Positions 1 to 8,155 of a stretch of DNA of 64,000 nucleotides are shown piece after piece. Both the position numbers and the translations under genes were made by a program. The notes below the pieces were generated by a model that worked only from the letters and a program-made list of their open reading frames with translations, ran no database searches and was not told the origin of the DNA. Source of the stretch: Spirosoma endophyticum (GTDB taxonomy: Bacteria > Bacteroidota > Bacteroidia > Cytophagales > Spirosomataceae); contig NZ_FOLQ01000008.1 in NCBI RefSeq assembly GCF_900112365.1, positions 62,001-126,000 on the forward strand, given 5' to 3'. Position 1 is the first letter of the stretch. The number at the start of each line of letters is the position of its first letter.

Positions 1-1688
1 AGGAAGGGAAAGATTTGACGGCAGGCATGCTCGACATAACCATCGCGCATTTGAACAAAGCCCTGGCCGATGGGTATCAATACGGTGATATTGCGATTTT
101 ATGCCGAAAGAAAGCCCACGCGAAAGCTTTAGCTAACGAATTAAACGCTCGCCAGATTCCGCTGGTGTCGGCCGATTCGCTGTCGCTGGAATTTTCGGAC
201 CCCGTTAAGTGGCTCGTGACGCTCATGCAGGTGCTTCAGCGACCTGACCAGTTACTGCTACGGTATGAACTGCTGTATCTGTTTCATCGGGTCGTGCAGG
301 GTATTTTCCCGGATGATGCGCTGACGGAGAAGCTACGGGCCGTAGCCAACGGCGATCCGTCGGGCGTGTATGCGTACCTGACGGCAGCGGGTTATCCGCT
401 CGATCCGCATGCGTTGGGGCAATTGAATCCGTACGAACTGGCTGAGCGATTGACGGCTCAATTTGGCCTGTTCAATCAGGCTGAACACAATCCATTTCTG
501 TTCCGGTTTCTGGATGAAGTGCTGGCATTTAACCAGAAACGTAGCGGTCACCTGAGTGATTTTCTAGTGTACTGGGAGAGCGTCCGGCAGAAGATCTCGG
601 TCGAAGGTAATGCCCGAAATGCGGTGAGTATTCAAACGATTCACAAAGCGAAGGGACTGGAGTTTCCGGTGGTGATCATTCCCTTTGCCAACTGGAAAGT
701 GGAGCCGATCAGCGAGAGCACCATTTGGCTCGACCTGACTGGTATTCGAACGGATGTGCTGACTCACGAAAATGGTGTCGGAAAACTGACGCGATTGCTA
801 TCTGCTCCGTCGAACACAACCAGCAAGCTGCGCGGTGCGCCCGAGTCAATTTCGGCGCAATATGAAGATGAAATGACCCGTACGTTTCTGGAGAATATGA
901 ACCTGCTCTACGTAGCGTTCACCCGCCCGACGGATCGGCTCTACGTGATCAGCGAGGCCAAAGACTTTAGTAAAGGCCAGCAAAATACGATTAGTCACTG
1001 GCTTCATGCGTTTTTGCGGGATAGTGAGATTGCCCAAAATTGTGGCTGTGCCTGGCAGGACGGTCAACTTACGTACCAGATCAGTTTGTGCGACGACTCG
1101 TTCTCGAAGAAAAACACCGACGAACTATTGGACGAAATTTTTCTGGATGATATCATCAGCGGCCACCGGGGACAGGATATGCAGCTTCGTCGGCAGGCCG
1201 ATCGGATGTTCGACGTAGCAACCTTTGAGCGCACCCGCGAACGGGATCGCAAATTGTGTGCGGCTCTAAGCTTGATTAAAGACCCAGAAAGCATCGACAA
1301 TGTACTCCGTCAACTGGTGAGCGAGGGGCTGGTACGAAATTCAGAACGTGCAGATTTAAAGCAAAGCCTGATGACTATTGTGATGCATCCGTCTTTGGCT
1401 TCTTTATTCGACCCAACACTACGTATCGACACCGACCGGAATATACTGAGTAGTAAACGAATGCATGGCGCTCCGCATCGGGTCGTCCATTATCCGGATG
1501 GCAGCGTGGTGCTGGTTCAGTATGAGTCGGTTCAGGTAGCAGTGTTGGCTTCTCAATCGGCACAAACGATTGATCCGGTTGATTCGTTACGTTACTTTAC
1601 AAGTCTCTACCGGGACATGGGGTTTCCAGAAGTCGAAGGCCGACTGGTGTATCTGGCCGATGAACCTGAAGTTATTCGGGTAGTGTAA
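1..1688 (+). CDS. UvrD/AddA-like superfamily 1 helicase, C-terminal part (5' truncated by window edge)
   Basis: The reading frame is open from the first bases, so the true start lies outside the window; about 560 residues are visible. Helicase motif V region is seen as VSIQTIHKAKGLEFPVVIIP near residue 200 and motif VI as NLLYVAFTRPTDRLYVIS near residue 295, preceded by a motif IV-like segment (GDIAILCRKK, about residue 24). These are typical of UvrD/AddA/RecB helicases that process double-strand breaks. The last about 90 residues (DGSVVLVQYES followed by LRYFTSLYRDMGFPEVEGRLVYL) resemble the AddA PD-(D/E)XK nuclease fold, but the catalytic D-Y-K position reads Q-Y-E, so this domain looks nuclease-dead. 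An AddB partner is not in view; it could lie upstream. Family call is confident; the AddA assignment is inference. Confidence 0.85.
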   Translation, partial: EGKDLTAGMLDITIAHLNKALADGYQYGDIAILCRKKAHAKALANELNARQIPLVSADSLSLEFSDPVKWLVTLMQVLQRPDQLLLRYELLYLFHRVVQGIFPDDALTEKLRAVANGDPSGVYAYLTAAGYPLDPHALGQLNPYELAERLTAQFGLFNQAEHNPFLFRFLDEVLAFNQKRSGHLSDFLVYWESVRQKISVEGNARNAVSIQTIHKAKGLEFPVVIIPFANWKVEPISESTIWLDLTGIRTDVLTHENGVGKLTRLLSAPSNTTSKLRGAPESISAQYEDEMTRTFLENMNLLYVAFTRPTDRLYVISEAKDFSKGQQNTISHWLHAFLRDSEIAQNCGCAWQDGQLTYQISLCDDSFSKKNTDELLDEIFLDDIISGHRGQDMQLRRQADRMFDVATFERTRERDRKLCAALSLIKDPESIDNVLRQLVSEGLVRNSERADLKQSLMTIVMHPSLASLFDPTLRIDTDRNILSSKRMHGAPHRVVHYPDGSVVLVQYESVQVAVLASQSAQTIDPVDSLRYFTSLYRDMGFPEVEGRLVYLADEPEVIRVV

Positions 1689-1697
1689 GAGTGAATT

Positions 1698-1802
1698 ATA
1701 AATGATGAATTATAAATGATAAAGTTAAAGTCAGTCGTTGAAATTTCCCCCAAGTCTTTCCTCAGGAAGAGTCAAACTATCATCGCTGCATTCATCATTT
1801 AT
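1698..1802. repeat. 13-bp inverted repeat flanking the PAP2 start codon
   Basis: Positions 1698-1710 (ataaatgatgaat) are the exact reverse complement of 1790-1802, with further AT-rich ATGATT/CATCAT-like units on both sides. The left arm lies just before the ATG at 1716 and the right arm falls inside the signal-peptide codons. In the mRNA this could fold over the ribosome-binding region, or it may be a low-complexity interspersed repeat. Confidence 0.5.
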
Positions 1803-2591
1803 CATGCATCATGCATTATTTCTTTCGCGCAGTCGCCTTATGAATTGAAAACGGCGCGTGAACTAACCTGGGTAGGCGTAGGAGTTGCTTCGATGGGCGT
1901 ATCGCTGGCGCTTGACCATACAGTTGATCCGTTGACGCAAAGCGAAATTGCTACGCTGAATCGAGCCGAGATTAATGCCTTCGATCGAAACGCTACGTAT
2001 CATTGGTCAACGCGGGCTGGTCGACTGAGCGACGTTACCCTGCTGGGTAATGTGGCGTTGGCAGGGGCACTGGCATTAGGTACAAAACCCATGCGGCAAG
2101 ATGTTAAAACAGTAGCCATCATGTATGTCGAAACAATGCTGCTGGCGAATGGCATCGAAGGATCGGTAAAGGCCATTACGCAGCGTACTCGTCCGTTCGT
2201 TTATAATTCAGATGCGCCACTCGATGAAAAACTCACTCGGGACGCCCGCCAGTCGTTTTTTTCGGGCCATGCGGCCAGCTCGTTTGCCACCGCAGTTTTT
2301 ACCGGCGAAGTGTTCCGACATTATTTTCCGCACTCCCGATTGAAACCGGTTGTCTGGATTGGATCACTGGGATTAGCTACAGCAACGGCAGTGCTCCGTT
2401 ATGAGGCTGGTAAACATTACCCAACCGACCTGATCACCGGTGCTGCGTTTGGAACGCTGGTGGGCTGGGGCGTTCCGAAACTGCATGAGGTGAAGAACCG
2501 GAGTAATTTGGGCCGTCGGCTCGATGTGCAGCCCTGGAGCAACGGATCGACTAACGGAATCTATGTGCGGTTGGCGGTGTTTTCACGTTAA
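1716..2591 (+). CDS. PAP2 superfamily phosphatase
   Basis: A 291-residue protein with a hydrophobic N-terminal export/anchor segment (about residues 22-39, ending SFAQ). The three phosphatase motifs of the PAP2/acid phosphatase superfamily are present: K-x6-RP (KAITQRTRP, about residue 152), SGH (SFFSGHAAS, about 185) and R-x5-H-x3-D (RYEAGKHYPTD, about 229). Such enzymes remove phosphate from lipid phosphates such as phosphatidic acid or undecaprenyl pyrophosphate, usually at the membrane on the periplasmic side; the substrate cannot be told from sequence. It starts 27 bases after the helicase stop. The start at 1716 is uncertain because the upstream stretch is repetitive and AT-rich. Confidence 0.85.
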   Translation: MIKLKSVVEISPKSFLRKSQTIIAAFIIYHASCIISFAQSPYELKTARELTWVGVGVASMGVSLALDHTVDPLTQSEIATLNRAEINAFDRNATYHWSTRAGRLSDVTLLGNVALAGALALGTKPMRQDVKTVAIMYVETMLLANGIEGSVKAITQRTRPFVYNSDAPLDEKLTRDARQSFFSGHAASSFATAVFTGEVFRHYFPHSRLKPVVWIGSLGLATATAVLRYEAGKHYPTDLITGAAFGTLVGWGVPKLHEVKNRSNLGRRLDVQPWSNGSTNGIYVRLAVFSR

Positions 2592-2643
2592 CTTTGCCTC
2601 GCCTTATCTGGCGTAATGAAGTAGGCAAGCGACTATCTGAGGA

Positions 2644-3603
2644 ATGACAAAAATTACCGACCACATTAAGGCCGCTAACGGCAAACCGATTTTTTCGATT
2701 GAAGTAATTCCGCCCATTAAGGGTGATAATCTGAAGAATCTGCTCGACAACATTGAGCCACTGATGGAGTTCAACCCCCCATTTATTGACGTTACGTATC
2801 ACCGCGAAGAATACATCGAACGGCCAATGCCCGATGGCACGATTCAGAAGATTGTGACACGAAAACGGCCCGGTACGGTTGGTATCTGCTCGGCTATTAT
2901 GCACCGGTTTGGCGTGGATGCGGTACCGCACGTACTCTGCGGAGGCTTTACCCGTGAGGAAACCGAAGATTTTCTGATTGATCTTCATTACCTCGGCATC
3001 GACAACGCACTGGTGCTACGGGGCGACCCGGCCAAGCCGTTCAGTACGTTCAAGGCAAAAGAAAATGGCTACAACTACGCCAGCGAACTAGTGGAGCAGG
3101 TGGCTAACATGAACCGGGGAATTTACCTGCACGAAGAAGATACAGCCCTGGCGCCCAGTAACTTCTGTATTGGCGTAGCAGCCTATCCTGAGAAGCACTT
3201 TGAGGCCATTGATCATGATTCGGACTTCAAATACCTCAAACAGAAAATAGATAAGGGAGCGGAATACATCGTTACGCAAATGTTTTTCGATAACAGTAAA
3301 TACCTTGACTTTGTCGACCGTTGTCGGCACGAGGGGATTACGGTTCCTATTATTCCAGGCTTGAAACCACTTAGCACGCGCAAGCAATTACAGATTTTAC
3401 CCAAGCTATTTCACCTCCAAATACCCGACGATCTGGTTCGGGCCGTGGAAGCTTGTGAGAATGATCAGCAGGCCCGGCAGGTTGGTGTAGAATGGTGCAT
3501 TCAGCAAGGGCACGAACTGACAGCGGCCGGTGCGCCGGTACTCCATTTTTACACGATGGGGAAAGCTGATAATATCATGAAAGTTGCCAGAGAGTTGTTT
3601 TAG
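2644..3603 (+). CDS. metF: methylenetetrahydrofolate reductase [NAD(P)H]
   Basis: A 319-residue protein with the full MetF TIM barrel. It reduces 5,10-methylene-THF to 5-methyl-THF with FAD, supplying methyl groups for methionine synthesis in the cytoplasm. Visible signatures are the N-terminal FSIEVIPP (the family's FEFFPP strand with the conserved Glu), ALVLRGDP near residue 125, QMFFDN near 216, PIIPGLKP near 240, and the C-terminal LHFYTMGK. Length matches bacterial MetF (about 300). No methionine synthase gene is adjacent. The upstream gap is only 52 bases, so co-transcription with the PAP2 gene is possible. No SAM riboswitch is visible upstream. Confidence 0.95.
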   Translation: MTKITDHIKAANGKPIFSIEVIPPIKGDNLKNLLDNIEPLMEFNPPFIDVTYHREEYIERPMPDGTIQKIVTRKRPGTVGICSAIMHRFGVDAVPHVLCGGFTREETEDFLIDLHYLGIDNALVLRGDPAKPFSTFKAKENGYNYASELVEQVANMNRGIYLHEEDTALAPSNFCIGVAAYPEKHFEAIDHDSDFKYLKQKIDKGAEYIVTQMFFDNSKYLDFVDRCRHEGITVPIIPGLKPLSTRKQLQILPKLFHLQIPDDLVRAVEACENDQQARQVGVEWCIQQGHELTAAGAPVLHFYTMGKADNIMKVARELF

Positions 3604-3717
3604 AGCAAGGTGCCTGGGGCTAAAAACGCTGCATTTAAGCGAAAGCTAATTAATCCTGAGTGTAGTTCTGCTCACTTGCAATTAAGCTGATTTCCACCCT
3701 ACAACGCAAAAATAAGT

Positions 3718-3742
3718 AGCCTGGCGAAGTGTCAGGCTTTGT
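3718..3742 (+). terminator. weak hairpin downstream of metF
   Basis: A 6-bp stem agcctg/caggct with a 9-base loop, followed by ttgtt, lies 115 bases after the metF stop and before the GH105 gene. It may be an intrinsic terminator; the stem is short. The rest of the 188-base gap shows nothing else recognisable. Confidence 0.3.
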
Positions 3743-3791
3743 TCTGCTGTATTGAATCTGCATACGGTACCTGTTTAAGCCATTATACTAC

Positions 3792-5156
3792 ATGATAAAA
3801 TTCTCCAAGTCAGTCGCAATCCTGCTGATCGGGACCGCCACGGTTTCGTCGTTCGGTCAGAATACACCTCCTAAAGCCAACGACTCGACTACACCGTTAC
3901 ACTTGCTCCAACCCGATTATCCGGTACCCTATGGCCAACCGAAAAAGGAGGATGTTATAAAAGTTCTTGATCGGGTTTATACCTATCTGGACGAAACAAC
4001 ACCTATGCAGGTGATTGATAAGCAGACGCAGCAACCCATAACGGACTTAACAAAATTCAATGCCAACGCTATTATCAAGCCCGGTGATTTTCGACTGACT
4101 AGCTACGAATGGGGCGTCACGTATGCGGGCATGTTACTCGCCAGCGAAGCCACCGGCGACCCGCGTTACGCTGATTACACCAATAAACGACTCACGTTTC
4201 TGAATTCACTACGTCCCTACTTTCGCGATCAGGTGAATGCTGACCCCAAGGCGAATACATCCCTTCGGCAGATGCTGGCTCCTCACGCGCTCGATGATGT
4301 GGGGGCGATGTGTGCAGCCATGATCAAAGCAGGCCGAGCCGGAGGGGTCAAAGCCGATATGCGGCCACAGATTGACGCTTTTATTACGTATATCATGACG
4401 AAGGAATACCGACTGTCGGATGGTACGTTAGCGCGCAACCGTCCGCAGCCAAATACGCTTTGGCTCGATGATCTGTTCATGAGCGTTCCCGCGCTGGCGC
4501 AGATGGGTAAGTTGACCAATGACCGTAAATATTATGACGAGGCTGTTAAACAAGTGCTACAGTTCTCGAAGCGTATGTTCAACAAGGACAAGGGTTTATA
4601 CATGCACGGCTGGGTTGAGGGGATGACGGTACATCCGCAATTTCACTGGGCGCGGGCCAATGGCTGGGGCATCATGACGGCGGTTGAATTGCTGGATGTT
4701 CTGCCGGAAAACCATCCAGGACGTCCGGCTATTCTGGAGTTACTACGTGCCCATGCGCATGGCCTGGCCGCTTGTCAGTCAGGGTTGGGATTCTGGCATC
4801 AGTTACTAGACCGTAACGACTCCTACCTGGAGACTTCGGCCACGGCTATTTATGTGTACTCTATTGCCCGAGCCATCAACTGGGGCTGGCTGGATGCCAA
4901 AGCGTACTCGCCTATGGTACTGCTCGGCTGGAATGCTGTCTCAACGAAAGTTACTGATAAAGGGCAAATTGAAGGAACTTGTGTGGGTACGGGGATGGGC
5001 TTCGACCCAGCTTTCTATTACTATCGGCCGATCAACGTATACGCGGCACATGGCTATGGACCAGTGTTGCTGGCTGGTGCCGAAGTGATCAATTTACTGA
5101 ACAGGAAAACCTTTGAAATCAACGATAGCTCGCTGCAATTGACGGAGAAGAAGTAA
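3792..5156 (+). CDS. glycoside hydrolase family 105/88 protein (unsaturated rhamnogalacturonyl hydrolase type)
   Basis: A 454-residue protein with an N-terminal signal peptide ending near SSFGQ (residue 23), so it is probably periplasmic or secreted. The alpha6/alpha6 barrel signatures of GH105 are clear: WLDDLFMSVPALAQMG near residue 225, carrying the catalytic Asp, and HWARANGWGIMTAVELL near 285. Enzymes of this family remove the 4,5-unsaturated galacturonate left at the non-reducing end by rhamnogalacturonan or pectate lyases. The rhamnose symporter, a second GH105 and the rhamnose mutarotase follow within 5 kb, which fits pectin side-chain breakdown. Exact substrate is inference. Confidence 0.88.
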   Translation: MIKFSKSVAILLIGTATVSSFGQNTPPKANDSTTPLHLLQPDYPVPYGQPKKEDVIKVLDRVYTYLDETTPMQVIDKQTQQPITDLTKFNANAIIKPGDFRLTSYEWGVTYAGMLLASEATGDPRYADYTNKRLTFLNSLRPYFRDQVNADPKANTSLRQMLAPHALDDVGAMCAAMIKAGRAGGVKADMRPQIDAFITYIMTKEYRLSDGTLARNRPQPNTLWLDDLFMSVPALAQMGKLTNDRKYYDEAVKQVLQFSKRMFNKDKGLYMHGWVEGMTVHPQFHWARANGWGIMTAVELLDVLPENHPGRPAILELLRAHAHGLAACQSGLGFWHQLLDRNDSYLETSATAIYVYSIARAINWGWLDAKAYSPMVLLGWNAVSTKVTDKGQIEGTCVGTGMGFDPAFYYYRPINVYAAHGYGPVLLAGAEVINLLNRKTFEINDSSLQLTEKK

Positions 5157-5323
5157 CACATAAAAATGCGTTAGCGAGTTATATATTAATGGTGAAGAAG
5201 AACTGAAAATATGTAAGTTGCCTATTTGATACAGTCAGGTTTCCCATCTGGTTAACATAACGTTTGATTAAATAACAAAAGAATTTCCTTTTTACAGCTT
5301 TACTTCTCTAAACTCGTTACACA

Positions 5324-5740
5324 ATGAAATACTCAATGCGTACCCTTCTAGTTTTGGCAGGCTTGGTCAGCTCGACTACTTTATTGGCTCAAGTTAAGGT
5401 CACTACCGAGGTTAGTGGTGATGCCGCTACTGGCAAACAACTTATTCAGGCCAAAGCAACTGGTGGATCTGGCAAGTACAGCTACGCCTGGGGTCTAACC
5501 ACACCAGGTGCCGTTCCGTCAAACAATGCCTCAGAGGTGTTGCTAGTACCGTCTCAAGAAGCGGAATACATTGTTTTTGTTCGAGACAAGGAGACAGGCG
5601 CTAGTGCTTATTCGACGGTAGTAGTGAAAACATTGGCTGTGAACGAAAAGCACCTGATTAGAATGCCGGGTGAAGATTACAAAATGAAGCTCCGTTATTC
5701 GGCAACCGGAGCGCTGCCAGCTAGTCCAGCTAGAAAGTAG
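5324..5740 (+). CDS. secreted hypothetical protein with a single PKD/SprB-like domain
   Basis: A 138-residue protein with a signal peptide (MKYSMRTLLVLAGLVSSTTLLAQ). The segment ATGGSGKYSYAWGL near residue 45 looks like the core of a PKD or SprB repeat, followed by EYIVFVRDKETGAS typical of the same Ig-like beta fold. The C-terminus is short and basic, without a clear type IX secretion sorting domain. Such domains usually mediate extracellular protein or carbohydrate contacts. It sits 168 bases after the GH105 gene and ends at a strong hairpin. Function unknown. Confidence 0.65.
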   Translation: MKYSMRTLLVLAGLVSSTTLLAQVKVTTEVSGDAATGKQLIQAKATGGSGKYSYAWGLTTPGAVPSNNASEVLLVPSQEAEYIVFVRDKETGASAYSTVVVKTLAVNEKHLIRMPGEDYKMKLRYSATGALPASPARK

Positions 5741-5742
5741 TG

Positions 5743-5790
5743 AGAGCGATCTACAGCGTTGGCGACATAGCCAACGCTGTAGATCGCTCT
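5743..5790. terminator. 21-bp perfect hairpin between convergent genes
   Basis: Positions 5743-5763 are the exact reverse complement of 5770-5790 with a 6-base loop (gacata). It begins two bases after the stop of the rightward gene and lies 30 bases before the stop of the leftward gene. There is no long T-tract. A bidirectional terminator is the simplest reading. Confidence 0.65.
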
Positions 5791-5820
5791 AAGGTTAACG
5801 TAATGCCACTTATACAACAC

Positions 5821-6381
5821 TTATTTGGGTTGGAGAATATCTCTTGAGTCAAATCCCTCGCTTGTTCGTAACCATATTTCTTTGCCTCCTTTGACCGCAA
5901 ATTTCCATTCCAAGCCATGAATCAACAGTGGTGCTTCCTGCAAGATCAAACCATTCTGGGCTTGAGCTGGAGCCTTCGAGAACTCATTGGGTAACAGGGG
6001 TCGTGCGTATCTGATCAAGTCAGCAAAGGCAGTTGTGTCACGAATAAGAAGTATTTCGTTTAAATCAGACTTAACTCGACTGCTGAAAAGTAGTACGTAG
6101 TTGCCACATTGGCCCCAAGGTAACTGGGCATAGTCTTTAATACTTTCAAAAAAGTAAATTTTTGCCAAATCATATTGGTAAAGGCTATCTTGCTTTTCTA
6201 CATTTACTATAATGAATTTAGCCTGAGTTGCCTTCGCATATTCATTCAGATTCTTTTCAAGTACTTTATCTGTCAAATAGATTTTCTGCATAGGTGTTAG
6301 CTTACTCTGGCTTATACCGGTGGTGCTTAGGGCACAAGTAAAGAGAACAGACAGAATTGTGCGAATAAAGGCTATATGCAT
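5821..6381 (-). CDS. exported hypothetical protein, possibly TPM-domain-like
   Basis: A 186-residue protein with a signal peptide (about residues 1-24, ending TTGISQ). The segment LEKNLNEYAKATQAKFIIVNVEK near residue 42 resembles the start of TPM domains (helix, then a hydrophobic strand), and YVLLFSSR near 93 fits the next strand. The acidic TPM signature is not clear, so this is a weak resemblance. Its AT content appears higher than in the flanking sugar-hydrolase genes. It is alone in its direction, upstream of the MITE-like element. Confidence 0.5.
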   Translation of the reverse strand: MHIAFIRTILSVLFTCALSTTGISQSKLTPMQKIYLTDKVLEKNLNEYAKATQAKFIIVNVEKQDSLYQYDLAKIYFFESIKDYAQLPWGQCGNYVLLFSSRVKSDLNEILLIRDTTAFADLIRYARPLLPNEFSKAPAQAQNGLILQEAPLLIHGLEWKFAVKGGKEIWLRTSEGFDSRDILQPK

Positions 6382-6834
6382 ACTCTACAGAATTGATCAT
6401 TTCCGATAAATAGATGGAAAGTATACTAAATTCCACAATGGAATATTCCCTTTACATAATCGTAGTTATGCAACAGATCTCCTTAAAGTACAAGACTCGG
6501 CACTTTCTGTAGAACAGCCGATCTTATATTTTAAGAACGTGTTGGGAAATTTTATTTGGTTTTTACCCACTGCTGCTACTCCTCTAGTTATATAGCACCC
6601 AACTAGACCAGTTTACCAAAGAAAATAGGGTTTAAGCTATTTGGCTAGTTGTTTATCGGACAAGGGCAGCTCATATGAAACCAAATACTCGCATTTAATT
6701 TGCTGAAAATCAGAATCTTAAAATTCCCCAACACGCTCTAAAGAGATCTGTTAGTAGGTATGTTGAACCTTGAGAGCTAAAATTAGGTAGGTCCCTATTT
6801 ATCGGCCATTACCGGTAACAACTTCCCGCAGACA
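6382..6834. other. 453-base gene-free stretch
   Basis: AT-rich intergenic DNA between two leftward genes. It contains the MITE-like element at 6535-6738 and no supported open reading frame. Outside the element I see nothing recognisable. Confidence 0.6.
6535..6738. mobile_element. MITE-like non-autonomous insertion element, 204 bp, with TIRs and TAA target duplication
   Basis: The left end (6535-6554, gaacgtgttgggaaatttta) and the right end (6719-6738, reverse complement gagcgtgttggggaatttta) match at 18 of 20 positions. The element is flanked directly by TAA on both sides (6532-6534 and 6739-6741), as expected for a 3-bp target-site duplication. The inside has no open reading frame long enough for a transposase. 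Short TIRs with a TNA target are typical of some IS5-family groups; the parent family is inference. Confidence 0.7.
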
Positions 6835-7872
6835 CTAAGCTCCTAAATAATTGCCAATTCCGACGATAACGGTTGAGAGCACAACCAGCGAAATGCCCAG
6901 CGAAATGGTACGCATGGTTGGTGCATTAGCTCCTTTCCACTCGTGCAGATACAATCCCCAAAAGCTACTAAAAGCAATAATAAAGGCCATGTGGAGTGTC
7001 CATCCCGAAAACCGGTATTCGCCCATTTTACTGTCGCCCATGCCGTAGAAGAAGAACTGGAAATACCACGTAAAGCCGGCTAAAGCGCAGAAAATGATGT
7101 TGGGTACGATGGGGGTCGATAGGTTGGTGTAGTCCGTATAAGTCCGGTTGCGGATGTTCAGGTAAACTGTCCAGATGGCATTGGTTGTCAACCCCCCCAG
7201 CAGAATAATAACAAGTGGGGCATTATTCATATAAAGCGTATCCGTTCCATGCTGGACAGCTAATTCTGAAATAGACTGCCCCGCCGTAAGACCGAATGAC
7301 ATACAGGCGCTCATTACGCCCGAAAAAACGGCTACTAATAATCCTTTCTTCAGGTCGAATTCAGTAATGACAGCTTTCTTTTGCGCGTCGGATAGGGAGC
7401 GTTCTTTCATCATGCCAGCGATACCACAAACGGAAATGCCCAGTACGCAGACGGCCAGCCCCAGCATGATAACCCGCCCGGACGTAGTGCTGACAAGCTT
7501 TGCAAATTCGCCCTGCCAGATGGGTGGAACCAGCGTACCGAAAACGGCGCATAAACCCAGGGTGACGGCCATACCAAGCGATAAACCTAAATAGCGCATG
7601 GCCAGGCCAAAGGTTAGCCCCCCAAAACCCCACATAACGCCCCAGAAGTATGTCCACCATAGCGTGTCTGTGGAGGCCTGACGCAGTACACCAAACAGAT
7701 CGGAGACGGTGAGTGAACCCATGATGAGTGGGGCGGCTAACCAGGAGAACAGACCGCCGACGAGCCAGTAGCTTTCCCAGGCCCATCCGCGAACTTTTTT
7801 ATAGGGTAAATAAAAACTGCCGGAGGCAAATCCTCCCAGCGCATGCAACACAACACCCCAGATTACACCCAT
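6835..7872 (-). CDS. rhaT: L-rhamnose/proton symporter
   Basis: About 345 residues, ten hydrophobic helices. The protein follows E. coli RhaT along its length: FYLPYKKVRGWAWESYW near residue 20, AMRYLGLSLGMAVTLGL near 95, FDLKKGLLVAVFSGVMSACMSF near 175 and WYFQFFFYGMG near 275. It imports L-rhamnose with protons across the inner membrane. I take the ATG at 7872 because it gives the usual N-terminus (MGVIWGVVLHALGG); an in-frame ATG at 7917 would add 15 charged residues. It is divergent from the GH105/RhaM pair. No rhamnose isomerase, kinase or aldolase genes are in the window. Confidence 0.93.
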   Translation of the reverse strand: MGVIWGVVLHALGGFASGSFYLPYKKVRGWAWESYWLVGGLFSWLAAPLIMGSLTVSDLFGVLRQASTDTLWWTYFWGVMWGFGGLTFGLAMRYLGLSLGMAVTLGLCAVFGTLVPPIWQGEFAKLVSTTSGRVIMLGLAVCVLGISVCGIAGMMKERSLSDAQKKAVITEFDLKKGLLVAVFSGVMSACMSFGLTAGQSISELAVQHGTDTLYMNNAPLVIILLGGLTTNAIWTVYLNIRNRTYTDYTNLSTPIVPNIIFCALAGFTWYFQFFFYGMGDSKMGEYRFSGWTLHMAFIIAFSSFWGLYLHEWKGANAPTMRTISLGISLVVLSTVIVGIGNYLGA

Positions 7873-8155
7873 TTTTTCGTTATTTTTTACAAATATATCC
7901 TGTTCGATTTCTACCACTTTCCTGTTCTTTCCTGTAATTACGCATACTAAAACAGACTAGCGCGGCAGAAAGCGTCCGTGCTACGTTAGTAGGTTAACAG
8001 CCAGGTCAAAAGATGATGTTAATCACCAGGGAGGTGCATATTAGCAGGAGAAAGCAAGTGAAACGTACTTTGTCTAAAACAAAATGGGGGTCACTTACTA
8101 CTTATCTTAGCCAGATTATGAAAAGTCGCTCTCAGTTAAACGATTTAACATATAG

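Noticed and set aside
2644..3603. Possible SAM riboswitch in front of metF
   Set aside because: Only 52 bases separate metF from the PAP2 gene and no conserved riboswitch core is visible.
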